A stretch of DNA of 9,842 bases, from assembly GCA_023432075.1 (NCBI GenBank), contig JAEYVD010000486.1, forward strand, positions 1-9,842, given 5' to 3'. The stretch's first letter is position 1. Each line of letters begins with the position of its first letter. This document shows positions 1 to 6,849 of this stretch, piece by piece. The DNA comes from Pseudomonadota bacterium (GTDB lineage: Bacteria; Pseudomonadota; Gammaproteobacteria; Burkholderiales; Burkholderiaceae_B). Under the pieces are notes generated by a model. It was not told where the DNA came from. It worked only from the letters and a program-made list of their open reading frames with translations, and made no database searches. Made by a program: the position numbers and the translations under genes.

Positions 1-20
1 GCAACGGCGCGTGAAAAGTA

Positions 21-49
21 TTCGCCACGCGCCGCTGATTGGCTACAAT
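21..49 (+). promoter_or_regulatory. Candidate sigma70-type promoter of the fecI-fecR operon
   Basis: A -10-like hexamer TACAAT (44-49, 5 of 6 matches to TATAAT) lies 17 bases after a weak -35-like hexamer TTCGCC (21-26, 3 of 6). Transcription would start near position 55, about 30 bases before the sigma-factor start codon. The overlapping Fur-like site just downstream supports promoter function. The -35 match is poor, so the call rests on the -10 element and the position. Confidence 0.4.
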
Positions 50-64
50 TAGCAATCATTCCCA
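50..64 (+). promoter_or_regulatory. Fur-box-like operator upstream of the sigma factor gene
   Basis: The 15-mer TAGCAATCATTCCCA matches the frequent Fur core TGAGAATCATTCTCA at 11 of 15 positions and has the central AATCATT. It lies immediately downstream of the candidate -10, where bound Fur would block transcription. FecI-type sigma genes are commonly Fur-repressed, so the placement is as expected. A 7-base direct repeat ATTAGCA (48-54 and 64-70) flanks the site. The match is by eye and imperfect. Confidence 0.45.
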
Positions 65-86
65 TTAGCATCTGCCAAGCCGACCC

Positions 87-599
87 GTGCCGCCCGCCCA
101 CTTTGCGTCCTCCGCCGAATTCGTCAGCCTGTACCGCGAGCACCACGGCTGGCTGGTGCAGATGCTGCGCCGACGGCTTGCCGGCAATGCCGACAACGCC
201 GCCGATCTGGCCCACGACACGTTCGAACGGGTCATGCGTAGCGAATCGCGCGCCGCGTTTGCCGAGCCGCGCGGGTTTTTGACCACGGTGGCCAAGCGCC
301 TGTTGATCGACCAGTCGCGGCGGCGGGCGATCGAGCAGGCTTATCTTGAGACGCTTGCCGCGCGCAGCGTAGCGGTCGAGTCCAGCCCCGAGACGCATGC
401 GCTGGTGGTCGAGGCGCTGGACGCCGTCTGCCGCTTGATGGAGCAGTTGCCAGCACGCGTGCGCCGGGTTTTCGTGCTGGCGCAGGTGGAAGGCCTGCCC
501 TATCTGGACGTCGCCCGCGAGTTGGGCATTTCGGTGGCGGCCGTGCAGCGCGACATGATCAAGGCGTGGGAACACTGCTACGCGGCGCTGTACGCATGA
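87..599 (+). CDS. fecI: ECF RNA polymerase sigma factor, FecI type
   Basis: This 170-residue protein is a FecI-family extracytoplasmic-function sigma factor, which directs RNA polymerase to the promoter of a partner iron-siderophore receptor. Region 2 covers about residues 12-80, with the typical DLAHDTFERV stretch at 40-49 and a basic RRR at 78-80. Region 4 covers about 105-165 and includes LPARVRRVFVLAQVEGL and the helix-turn-helix DVARELGISVAAVQRDM. The length is usual for the family. The start is GTG, since no in-frame ATG gives a complete region 2; no strong Shine-Dalgarno sequence is visible before it. The stop overlaps the FecR start by four bases (ATGA), pointing to translational coupling. 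The anti-sigma gene and receptor gene that follow identify it as the regulator of that receptor. Fur repression is likely from the upstream site. The symbol marks the family; the true ligand system is unknown. Confidence 0.93.
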   Translation: MPPAHFASSAEFVSLYREHHGWLVQMLRRRLAGNADNAADLAHDTFERVMRSESRAAFAEPRGFLTTVAKRLLIDQSRRRAIEQAYLETLAARSVAVESSPETHALVVEALDAVCRLMEQLPARVRRVFVLAQVEGLPYLDVARELGISVAAVQRDMIKAWEHCYAALYA

Positions 600-1579
600 G
601 CGCCGCCCACGCCGAGCGGGTGCACCCGGACATCATCCGGCAGGCGGCGCAGTGGATGATGCGCACCGGGGATGCGCCCGACGCCGCCACGCAAGCCGCC
701 TGTACGCAATGGCGCGAGGCCGACGCGCGCCACGAACTCGCCTGGCAGCGCCTGCAGGGCATCAGCCAGGACCTGAAATCCGCCACCTCCGCCAACCTGG
801 CCGGCGCCGCCGCGGGCCAGACGATCTTGCGCTATTGCGACCAGCGTTCGCGCCGCGGCGCCCTGAAGTGGATGGCGGCCGGCGTCGGCCTGGGCGCCAT
901 GGGCTGGTTGGGCGCGCGCGAAGGCGTGTGGGACGGCAGCACCGTGTACCGGACCGCCACGGGCGAGCAGCGCGTCGTGCGCCTGCCCGACGGCACGGTG
1001 CTGACACTGAACACCGATTCCGCCGTGGCGATGCGCTACGACGCGCGGCAACGCCGGATCACACTGCGCAGCGGCGAAATCCTGATCGCCACGGGCCACG
1101 ACGATGCGGGCCGGCCGTTTGCCGTCAGCACACCCAATGGCTTGCTGACGCCGCTGGGCACCCGCTTTTCGGTGCGGCAAAAGGACGATGGCCAAGGGGC
1201 CACGCACGTCGCGGTCTTTGACGGCGCGGTGCGCGTGGAGCCGGACTCGCGCGTGCAGCCAGCCCGTGTGGTGCATGCGGGCGAGCAAGCCGAATTCGAC
1301 CGCAACGCCCTGTCGCCAGTGACCGCGGTGGACGCCGCGGCGCCGGCCTGGACCGAAGGCATGCTGGTGGCGAACCGCATGCGGCTGGACCGGTTCGTGC
1401 AAGAGCTGGGCCGCTACCGCCCGGGCATCGTGCGCTGCGACGCCGACGTGGCGCACCGGGAGGTCACGGGCGCATTCCGTATCGACGACACGGACAAGGC
1501 GCTGGAGGTGCTGGCCAGCGTGCTGGATCTGAGGCTGCGCTATCGCACGCGCTACTGGGTCACCGTGGGCCGGGCGTGA
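596..1579 (+). CDS. fecR: FecR-type transmembrane sigma-factor regulator
   Basis: This 327-residue protein passes the siderophore signal from the outer-membrane receptor to the sigma factor encoded just before it. The cytoplasmic N-terminal domain (about 10-80) carries the conserved tryptophans W20, W39 and W50 of the FecR N-terminal domain that binds the sigma factor. One membrane segment follows at about 90-106. The FecR domain is at about 115-215 (VVRLPDGTVLTLNTDSA, RSGEILIATG, TPNGLLTPLGTRFSV). The C-terminal part (about 255-322) has the STN-like pattern that contacts the receptor signalling domain in related systems. ATG at 596 is chosen because it overlaps the upstream stop; an in-frame GTG at 566 would extend into the sigma gene. 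Just before the membrane segment is SRRGALK (85-91), a twin-arginine-like motif. Whether it acts as an anti-sigma factor, an activator or both cannot be told from sequence. Confidence 0.92.
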   Translation: MSAAHAERVHPDIIRQAAQWMMRTGDAPDAATQAACTQWREADARHELAWQRLQGISQDLKSATSANLAGAAAGQTILRYCDQRSRRGALKWMAAGVGLGAMGWLGAREGVWDGSTVYRTATGEQRVVRLPDGTVLTLNTDSAVAMRYDARQRRITLRSGEILIATGHDDAGRPFAVSTPNGLLTPLGTRFSVRQKDDGQGATHVAVFDGAVRVEPDSRVQPARVVHAGEQAEFDRNALSPVTAVDAAAPAWTEGMLVANRMRLDRFVQELGRYRPGIVRCDADVAHREVTGAFRIDDTDKALEVLASVLDLRLRYRTRYWVTVGRA

Positions 1580-1624
1580 GCCAGCCGGATACCGCAGGCC
1601 CCACCCCGCCCATTCCGACTATTT

Positions 1625-1660
1625 TGTAACCGCGCCGCAGATTTTCATTTCTGGTTCGTT
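1625..1660 (+). promoter_or_regulatory. Candidate ECF (FecI-type) promoter for the receptor gene
   Basis: The 150-base gap between fecR and the receptor gene contains an AT-rich stretch, unusual in this GC-rich window. It includes TGTAAC (1625-1630), a TTTTCATTTC run (1642-1651) and TTCGTT (1655-1660) followed by AGAC. GTAAC-like -35 elements and TCGTT/CGTC-like downstream elements occur at FecI-family promoters, and E. coli fecA has a similar CTCGTTCGAC. The spacing between the two outer elements (24 bases) is longer than usual, so the exact -35/-10 assignment is uncertain. Confidence 0.35.
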
Positions 1661-1672
1661 AGACGAAGAGAA

Positions 1673-1694
1673 GGCCCCGAGGCGCCCGAGGGCC
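1673..1694 (+). other. Hairpin in the receptor mRNA leader, followed by TTTT
   Basis: GGCCC (1673-1677) pairs perfectly with GGGCC (1690-1694) around a 12-base loop. The short T run at 1699-1702 follows after the bases GCGC. If transcription begins near the TCGTT element, this hairpin would lie close to the 5' end of the receptor mRNA, 35 bases before the start codon. It could be a weak terminator or attenuator, the end of the fecI-fecR transcript, or an mRNA-stabilising stem. The short stem and short T run make a strong terminator doubtful. Confidence 0.3.
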
Positions 1695-1729
1695 GCGCTT
1701 TTCAATCGACGAATCAGGAAACTCCAGTC

Positions 1730-4204
1730 ATGGCACGACGCCAGTCCCACTCTCCCCTTGCCTTGTCATCGTCACCGCGCATGCGTGTGCGCCTTGCCGT
1801 CCACCTTACGCTGACGGCGGGCGCCTCGCTGGCCGCCCCCGCCGCCTTGTGGGCGCAGGCCGCGCCCGCCAGCGATATCGCCTTCGCCATCGCGCCCGCC
1901 ACGCTGGACGTGGCGCTGGGTCAGTTTGGCGTCGCCGCCAAGGTCACGGTGGCGGCCTCGCCGGCGCTGACGCGCGGCGTGCGGACGCAGGGATTGACGG
2001 GCCGGTACACGGCCGAGCAGGGACTTGCCCGGCTGCTTGCGGGCACGGGCCTGCAGGCAGTGGCCAACGCCAACGGCGAGGGCTATCAATTGCGGCGCCT
2101 GCCGCAGGACGCGCCGGGGGTGTCCACGCTGGCGCCGGTGACCGTGACCGGCATGACGGACGATCCGGTCACCGAGGGCACGGGCAGCTACACGAGCCGC
2201 GTGGTGACCATCGGCAAGGGCCGCCAGACGCTCAAGGAAATTCCGCAATCGGTCAGCGTGGTCACGCGCCAGCGCATGGACGACCAGAACGCCAACACGC
2301 TGGACGACGTGCTGGCCAACAGCACCGGCATGACGCTCTACAAGAGCCCGATGGGCGGCAGCTACGTGTATTCGCGCGGTTTTCGCGTGGACAGCTATCA
2401 GTTCGACGGCGTGAACCGCGCCTTTTACTACCCACAGGCCAACAGCTTCACCACCGAGACCGTGACGCTGGACCGCGTGGAAATCATCCGCGGCGCCACG
2501 GGCCTGTTGCAAGGCGCCGGCTCGCCCAGCGCGGCCGTCAACCTGGTGCGCAAGCGCCCGCTCGCCGAGCCCCAGGTGCAGATGCTGGCCAGCGGCGGCT
2601 CGTGGAACAACTACCGCGCCGACATCGACGCCAGCGCGCCGCTGAACGAAGCCGGCACCCTGCGCGCCCGCGGCGTGGCCAGCTACAACGACCGTGACTA
2701 CTTCTACGACGAAGCGCAAAGCCGCACCGGCGTGCTGTACGGCGTGCTCAGCTATGACTTCAGCCCGGACACCACCCTGACCGGCGGCGTCAGCTACGAG
2801 GAACTGCGTTCCACCCCCTTCTTCCACGGCCTGCCCCACTACAGCAATGGCGACGACATCGGCCTGAAGCGGTCGACCTCGCTGGGCCAGGACTGGAACC
2901 GCTGGAACGGCAAGCAGACCACCGTCTTTGCCGAACTGGCGCACCGCTTCAACAAGGACTGGTCGTTCAAGCTGACGGGCACGTCCTCGCAGGAATCCAA
3001 CGACTCGAAGTACGCGTTCACGGAAGGCGCCGTGAACCCGGAGACGGGCCTGGGTCCCATGCTGTATGCGGGCCTGTTCGACATGTCCACGCGCAACAAG
3101 GCGCTGAATCTGGATGTGGACGGCGCCTTCGAAGCGCTGGGCCGCAAGCATTCGGTGAGCGTCGGCGCCAGCATCAACGAGCTCACCAGCAAGAACGATT
3201 TTGCGTTGAATCGCCTGAATCGCGCCGTGAACGTGTGGAACCCGGATCATCATGTGCCGGAGCCCACCGATGACTGGATGCGCGAGAACGCCTACCGCAG
3301 CGCGGCCACCATCGTGAAGATGAAGCAGACGGGCGTCTACGGCGTCGGCCGCTTCAGCCTGGCCGACCCGCTGACGCTGGTGGCGGGCGCGCGGGTGAGC
3401 TGGTACGAAAACACCAGCCGCTATCGCGACAGCGGCGAGCAATACGTCGATCCGTACAAGGACAACGGCGTCGTCACCCCCTACGGCGGCCTGATCTACG
3501 CGTTCAATCCCCAATGGTCCGGCTACGTCAGCTACGCGCAGATCTTCGAGCCTCAGAATGCGGTGGACGCATCCGGCAAGGTGCTAGATCCCATTGTGGG
3601 CAAGAACTACGAGATCGGTCTTAAGGGCGAGCTGATGGACGGCCGCGTGAACACGTCCATCGCGCTCTTTCGCGTCGACCAGAAGAACCGCGCGCAAGAG
3701 GATCTGACCAGCGTGTGCGCGACGGGCGACATCTGCTACCTGTCGAGCGGCAAGGTGCGCAGCCAGGGCCTGGACGCCGAGATCAGCGGCGAAGTGGCGC
3801 CGGGCTGGCAGCTGTTCGCGGGCTACACCTTCAATACGCTGAAGTTCCTGGACGACACGCAGATCACCAACACCAACTTCGCCCGCACGGTCACGCCCAA
3901 GCACATCCTGCGCCTGTGGTCCGACTACCGGCTGCCGGGCGAACTGTCGGCGTGGTCGCTGGGCGCGGGCGTGAACTACCAGACGGGCAGCTACACGGAA
4001 ACGCGCTCGGTGCGCGTCTCGCAAGGGGCTTACGCGGTGTGGAATGCGCGCGTCGGGTATCAGATCAACAAGAACTGGTCGGCCGCATTAAACGTGAACA
4101 ACCTCTTCGACAAGACCTACTACCAGACCATCGGCGCGCCGGGCTGGGGCAGCTTCTACGGCGATCCGCGCAACGCCACCCTGACGGTGCGCGGGACATT
4201 CTGA
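1730..4204 (+). CDS. TonB-dependent ferric siderophore receptor with STN signalling domain
   Basis: This 824-residue outer-membrane protein imports a ferric siderophore using TonB energy and signals its binding to FecR. A signal peptide with an arginine-rich start probably ends at residue 44 (ALWAQA). An STN domain spans about 49-122, the mark of receptors that drive FecI/FecR signalling. A TonB-box-like LAPVTVTG lies at 134-141. The plug domain spans about 165-280 (IPQSVSVVTRQRMDDQ, YSRGF, DRVEIIRGATGLLQGAGSP). The beta-barrel fills the rest and ends in phenylalanine (LTVRGTF), as outer-membrane proteins usually do. AGGAA at 1716-1720, nine bases before ATG, supports the start over the internal Met18. 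Length and motifs fit the FpvA/FhuE-like hydroxamate or pyoverdine receptor group; the real ligand is unknown. No siderophore biosynthesis gene is in the window, so it may take up a foreign siderophore. It is probably transcribed by the upstream sigma factor. Confidence 0.95.
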   Translation: MARRQSHSPLALSSSPRMRVRLAVHLTLTAGASLAAPAALWAQAAPASDIAFAIAPATLDVALGQFGVAAKVTVAASPALTRGVRTQGLTGRYTAEQGLARLLAGTGLQAVANANGEGYQLRRLPQDAPGVSTLAPVTVTGMTDDPVTEGTGSYTSRVVTIGKGRQTLKEIPQSVSVVTRQRMDDQNANTLDDVLANSTGMTLYKSPMGGSYVYSRGFRVDSYQFDGVNRAFYYPQANSFTTETVTLDRVEIIRGATGLLQGAGSPSAAVNLVRKRPLAEPQVQMLASGGSWNNYRADIDASAPLNEAGTLRARGVASYNDRDYFYDEAQSRTGVLYGVLSYDFSPDTTLTGGVSYEELRSTPFFHGLPHYSNGDDIGLKRSTSLGQDWNRWNGKQTTVFAELAHRFNKDWSFKLTGTSSQESNDSKYAFTEGAVNPETGLGPMLYAGLFDMSTRNKALNLDVDGAFEALGRKHSVSVGASINELTSKNDFALNRLNRAVNVWNPDHHVPEPTDDWMRENAYRSAATIVKMKQTGVYGVGRFSLADPLTLVAGARVSWYENTSRYRDSGEQYVDPYKDNGVVTPYGGLIYAFNPQWSGYVSYAQIFEPQNAVDASGKVLDPIVGKNYEIGLKGELMDGRVNTSIALFRVDQKNRAQEDLTSVCATGDICYLSSGKVRSQGLDAEISGEVAPGWQLFAGYTFNTLKFLDDTQITNTNFARTVTPKHILRLWSDYRLPGELSAWSLGAGVNYQTGSYTETRSVRVSQGAYAVWNARVGYQINKNWSAALNVNNLFDKTYYQTIGAPGWGSFYGDPRNATLTVRGTF

Positions 4205-4208
4205 AATG

Positions 4209-4218
4209 GGCGCGCGCC
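4209..4218. other. GC palindrome in the convergent gap between receptor and permease genes
   Basis: The gap between the two facing stop codons is only 23 bases and holds the perfect 10-base palindrome GGCGCGCGCC. It has no loop and no T run on either side, so I do not call it a terminator. No better terminator for either gene is visible here, and some read-through into the facing gene is possible. Confidence 0.3.
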
Positions 4219-4227
4219 TGCGCGATG

Positions 4228-5472
4228 TCAGCTGAACACGTGCAGCGCGCCCAGCGCCAGGATCAGCGCCGGCGGCATGACCACGATGCCCAGCCGCAGG
4301 AAACTGAGCGCGCTGATGTGCATGCCTTCGCGGCGCACGGCCAGCAGCCACAGCAGGGTCGCAAGCGATCCGCTGACGGACAGGTTGGGGCCCAGGTCGA
4401 TCCCGATCAGCAGCGCCGCGGTGGTGGCGCTGGGCAGGTCGGCCATGCGCGCCAGCGTGCCCGCCATCAGCCCGGCCGGCAGATTGTTGATGACGTTGCC
4501 GGACAGCGCGGCGCCCACGCCGCCGGCCCATAGCGCCGCGTCGGCGGACAGGCTGCGCATCAGGTTCGCCAGGTCTTGCAGCACGCCGCTGGCGGCCATG
4601 CCCTCGACCAGCACGAACAGGCCCGCCACCAACGGCAGCACGCCCCACGCCACCCCTTTGATGAGGCGAATCGGGCTGGATCGCGTGACCGCCAGCACCA
4701 GCGCCGCCGACACGCAACCGGCGATCAGCGTGGGCAGGCCCAGACGCTGGCCAAGCGCCGAGGTGATGAGCAGCGTGCCCGCGGTGATGGCCACGCCCAG
4801 CGCGGCCATGCGCAGCGGCAAGGTCATGGGCGGCAGCGGCGGCGATGGCTTCAAGGGCTGGCGCAGGTCATGGCGAAACACCAGCCGCAACGTCACGTAG
4901 GTGGCGCCGATGGCCAGTGCGGACGGCAGGGCAAAGTGCGCCAGCCACGGCCCCAACGCAGGCATGCGGTCGCCGAAGACGACCAGGTTGGCCGGATTCG
5001 AAATCGGCAGCACGAAGCTGGCCGCGTTGGCGATGAAGGCGCAGACGTACAGATACGGCAACGGCGGCGCGCCGACGACACGCGTCACCGCATAGACGGC
5101 GGGCGTCAGCACGACAGCCGTGGCGTCGTTGGACAGCAGCACGGTGACCACGGTGCCCACCAGGAACACCAGGTCGAACAGCCGCCGCGCCGAGCCGGCG
5201 GCATGATCGGCCGCCAGCACGGCCACCCAATCGAACAGGCCTTCCTGCCGGGCGACCTCCGCCACCAGCATCATGCCGATCAGGAACAGGTAGACATCGG
5301 TGCCTTCCAGAATGGCGCTGCCGGCCTGCCGGGCGGGCAGCAATCCCAATACCACCAGGGCGACCGCGCCGGCCGTTGCCCACACGTACTCGGGCAGCCG
5401 CCAGGGGCGAAAGAGGATGGCCATGGTGGTTGCGGCGGCAATCAACCAGATCACGGCATTGGATAGCGACAT
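4228..5472 (-). CDS. ArsB-type inner-membrane permease (ion transporter superfamily)
   Basis: This 414-residue polytopic protein resembles ArsB arsenite pumps and the wider SLC13/NhaD-like transporters. Motifs typical of the family are SNDATAVVLTP (114-124), ISNPANLVVFG (157-167), SGNVINNLPAG (324-334) and GIDLGPNLSVSGSLAT (357-372). The two halves repeat the broken-helix pattern of this fold. The length is close to ArsB (about 430). The hydrophilic loop at about 200-218 is proline-rich. Start ATG at 5472 lies 15 bases after the stop of the MFS gene; no clear Shine-Dalgarno sequence is visible, so translation may depend on coupling. No arsR, arsC, arsA or arsH is nearby, so arsenite export is only suggested by family. 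Another anion, or an Na+/H+ antiport role, is possible. It converges with the receptor gene across a 23-base gap. Confidence 0.85.
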   Translation of the reverse strand: MSLSNAVIWLIAAATTMAILFRPWRLPEYVWATAGAVALVVLGLLPARQAGSAILEGTDVYLFLIGMMLVAEVARQEGLFDWVAVLAADHAAGSARRLFDLVFLVGTVVTVLLSNDATAVVLTPAVYAVTRVVGAPPLPYLYVCAFIANAASFVLPISNPANLVVFGDRMPALGPWLAHFALPSALAIGATYVTLRLVFRHDLRQPLKPSPPLPPMTLPLRMAALGVAITAGTLLITSALGQRLGLPTLIAGCVSAALVLAVTRSSPIRLIKGVAWGVLPLVAGLFVLVEGMAASGVLQDLANLMRSLSADAALWAGGVGAALSGNVINNLPAGLMAGTLARMADLPSATTAALLIGIDLGPNLSVSGSLATLLWLLAVRREGMHISALSFLRLGIVVMPPALILALGALHVFS

Positions 5473-5487
5473 GCGTTCAGGAATGCA

Positions 5488-6726
5488 TCAAGGAAGGGAA
5501 GAGGAAGCCGGCGCGGGGGCCGCTGTGGCGGACCCGCGCGTCTCCGGCAAGACCAGCAGGGTCACGCAGGCCAGCGCGGCAATGCCGGCCAGCGCAAGAA
5601 ACGCTGCACTGTAACCCGCGTGCTGCACGATCACGCCAGCCAGCCCGTTGCTCAGCGCGGCCCCGATGCCGAACACTGTGGTGACGGCGCCCAGGCTGGC
5701 GTTGAACCGGCCGGTGCCCTGCGTCAGGTCCAGCACCATCAAGGGCAGGACGGCGCCGAAGATGCCGGCGCCAATGCCGTCGAGCAATTGCACGCCCACC
5801 AGCCACGCGGTGTCGTCGGAAAACGTGTACAGCACGCCACGCAGCGGCAGGATGAGAAACCCGATCAGCAGCAGCGGCTTGCGCCCCCATTGGTCTGCGT
5901 ACCGCCCGACGGCCATCGCGGCGGGAATCATCACGAACTGCGCCGCCACGATGCAGACGGCGGTGAGCGGCGTGGCGAGCGTCGGGTTTGCCAGGGCGAG
6001 TTTTTGTCCGACCAGCGGCAGCATGGCGGCGTTGGCCAGGTGAAATAGCGCGCAGCTCAATGCCAGCAACAAGAGCGGCCGGTTCGAGAGCAACTGGCGC
6101 AGCGGCACGGGATGCGCATGCGCCCCCGCATCGTGGCTCGCGCCCAGCCCGCGCGCCTTGTCCTGATCGATATGCGCGGGGATGCCCATCGTGGCCGCCA
6201 GGCTGGCCAGCGCCATCGCCGCCATCAGGTAGAACACCGCGACCGGGCCCCAGACGTACGCCAGTCCGCCCGCCAGCAGCGCCGCGAATCCGTTGCCGGC
6301 GTGATTGAACGATTCGTTGCGCGCGATGCGTTCCGTGAAGGCGTGCGCGGTGGTCAGGCCGAGCGTGATGCCGGCAATGGCGGGCGCGAACACCGATGAC
6401 GCAACGCCCGCGACCGCCTGCGTCAACGTGACCCAGACGAAGTTCGGGCTGGCCAGGACGGCCAGGCTCGCCACCGTCACCAGCACGGCGGCGGCGATCA
6501 GCAGCGCGCGCTTGTTCGACGCGCGGTCCACCAGCGCGCCCGCCGGGGTCTGCGCCGCCAGCGCGGCCAGCCCGGAGATCGTCATGACAAGCCCGATGCT
6601 GTCGGGCCGCCAATGGTGGACGGCGAGCAGGTAGATCGCCAGGTAGGGCCCAAGTCCATCCCGCACATCGGCCACGAAAAAATTCAGCCAATCGAGAGGA
6701 CGCGTGGCGGGGGATGGAGAGTGCAA
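5488..6726 (-). CDS. Major facilitator superfamily (MFS) transporter
   Basis: This 412-residue protein is a 12-helix MFS permease. The MFS motif A appears in the first half (GALVDRASNKR, 63-73) and again in the second half (GRYADQWGRKP, 274-284), as expected for duplicated halves. RNESFNHAGNG (136-146) and FHLANAAMLPLVGQ (228-241) look like conserved subfamily stretches of drug/metabolite-exporter-like MFS proteins. The central loop carries histidines (SHDAGAHAH, 197-205). The C-terminal tail is Ala/Pro/Ser-rich. The start is TTG: no ATG or GTG lies upstream in frame, and the first downstream GTG (residue 18) would cut into the first helix. No clear Shine-Dalgarno sequence is seen. It is the first gene of a pair with the ArsB-type permease. 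The substrate cannot be told. Confidence 0.88.
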   Translation of the reverse strand: MHSPSPATRPLDWLNFFVADVRDGLGPYLAIYLLAVHHWRPDSIGLVMTISGLAALAAQTPAGALVDRASNKRALLIAAAVLVTVASLAVLASPNFVWVTLTQAVAGVASSVFAPAIAGITLGLTTAHAFTERIARNESFNHAGNGFAALLAGGLAYVWGPVAVFYLMAAMALASLAATMGIPAHIDQDKARGLGASHDAGAHAHPVPLRQLLSNRPLLLLALSCALFHLANAAMLPLVGQKLALANPTLATPLTAVCIVAAQFVMIPAAMAVGRYADQWGRKPLLLIGFLILPLRGVLYTFSDDTAWLVGVQLLDGIGAGIFGAVLPLMVLDLTQGTGRFNASLGAVTTVFGIGAALSNGLAGVIVQHAGYSAAFLALAGIAALACVTLLVLPETRGSATAAPAPASSSLP

Positions 6727-6776
6727 GGCAACCGTGGGAACGTGGGTATCGCATGCGCAGCAGGCGGGGATGGCGC

Positions 6777-6805
6777 ATGTTAGATCACAACGATCAGGGA
6801 GTCAG
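6777..6805 (-). promoter_or_regulatory. Candidate promoter of the MFS-ArsB operon
   Basis: On the minus strand CTGACT (rc of 6800-6805, 4 of 6 to TTGACA) is followed after 17 bases by TAACAT (rc of 6777-6782, 4 of 6 to TATAAT). It lies about 50 bases before the TTG start. The spacer contains two GATC sequences (GATC-ACAAC-GATC on the plus strand), which might be a small operator. The 123-base gap to the regulator gene otherwise shows nothing clear. Confidence 0.3.
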
Positions 6806-6849
6806 CGACATTGCGCTACGGCGGGAACGCGTTCAACCAAATGACAGTT

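Noticed and set aside
566..595. Upstream GTG extension of fecR by ten codons
   Set aside because: The ATG at 596 overlaps the sigma-factor stop in the usual ATGA arrangement; the extra residues would lie inside the sigma gene and are not typical of FecR.
578..1456. A 292-codon minus-strand frame antisense to fecR
   Set aside because: Low-complexity His/Ala/Arg/Gly translation with no domain; fecR on the plus strand explains the region.
1772..3514. A 580-codon open frame on the minus strand, antisense to the receptor gene
   Set aside because: It is an out-of-frame product of high-GC codon use in the receptor gene. The translation is Ala/Arg/Val/His-rich with no recognisable domain, while the plus strand gives a complete TonB receptor.
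4576..5466. A 296-codon plus-strand frame antisense to the ArsB-type gene
   Set aside because: Gln/Arg/His/Gly-rich translation typical of the antisense of hydrophobic GC-rich genes; no ribosome-binding site or domain.
5477..6778. A 433-codon frame on the minus strand overlapping the MFS gene, with an ATG start
   Set aside because: It is longer than the MFS frame and starts with ATG, but the translation is Arg/Gly/Ala-rich without membrane-segment pattern or domain. The other frame shows clear duplicated MFS motifs.
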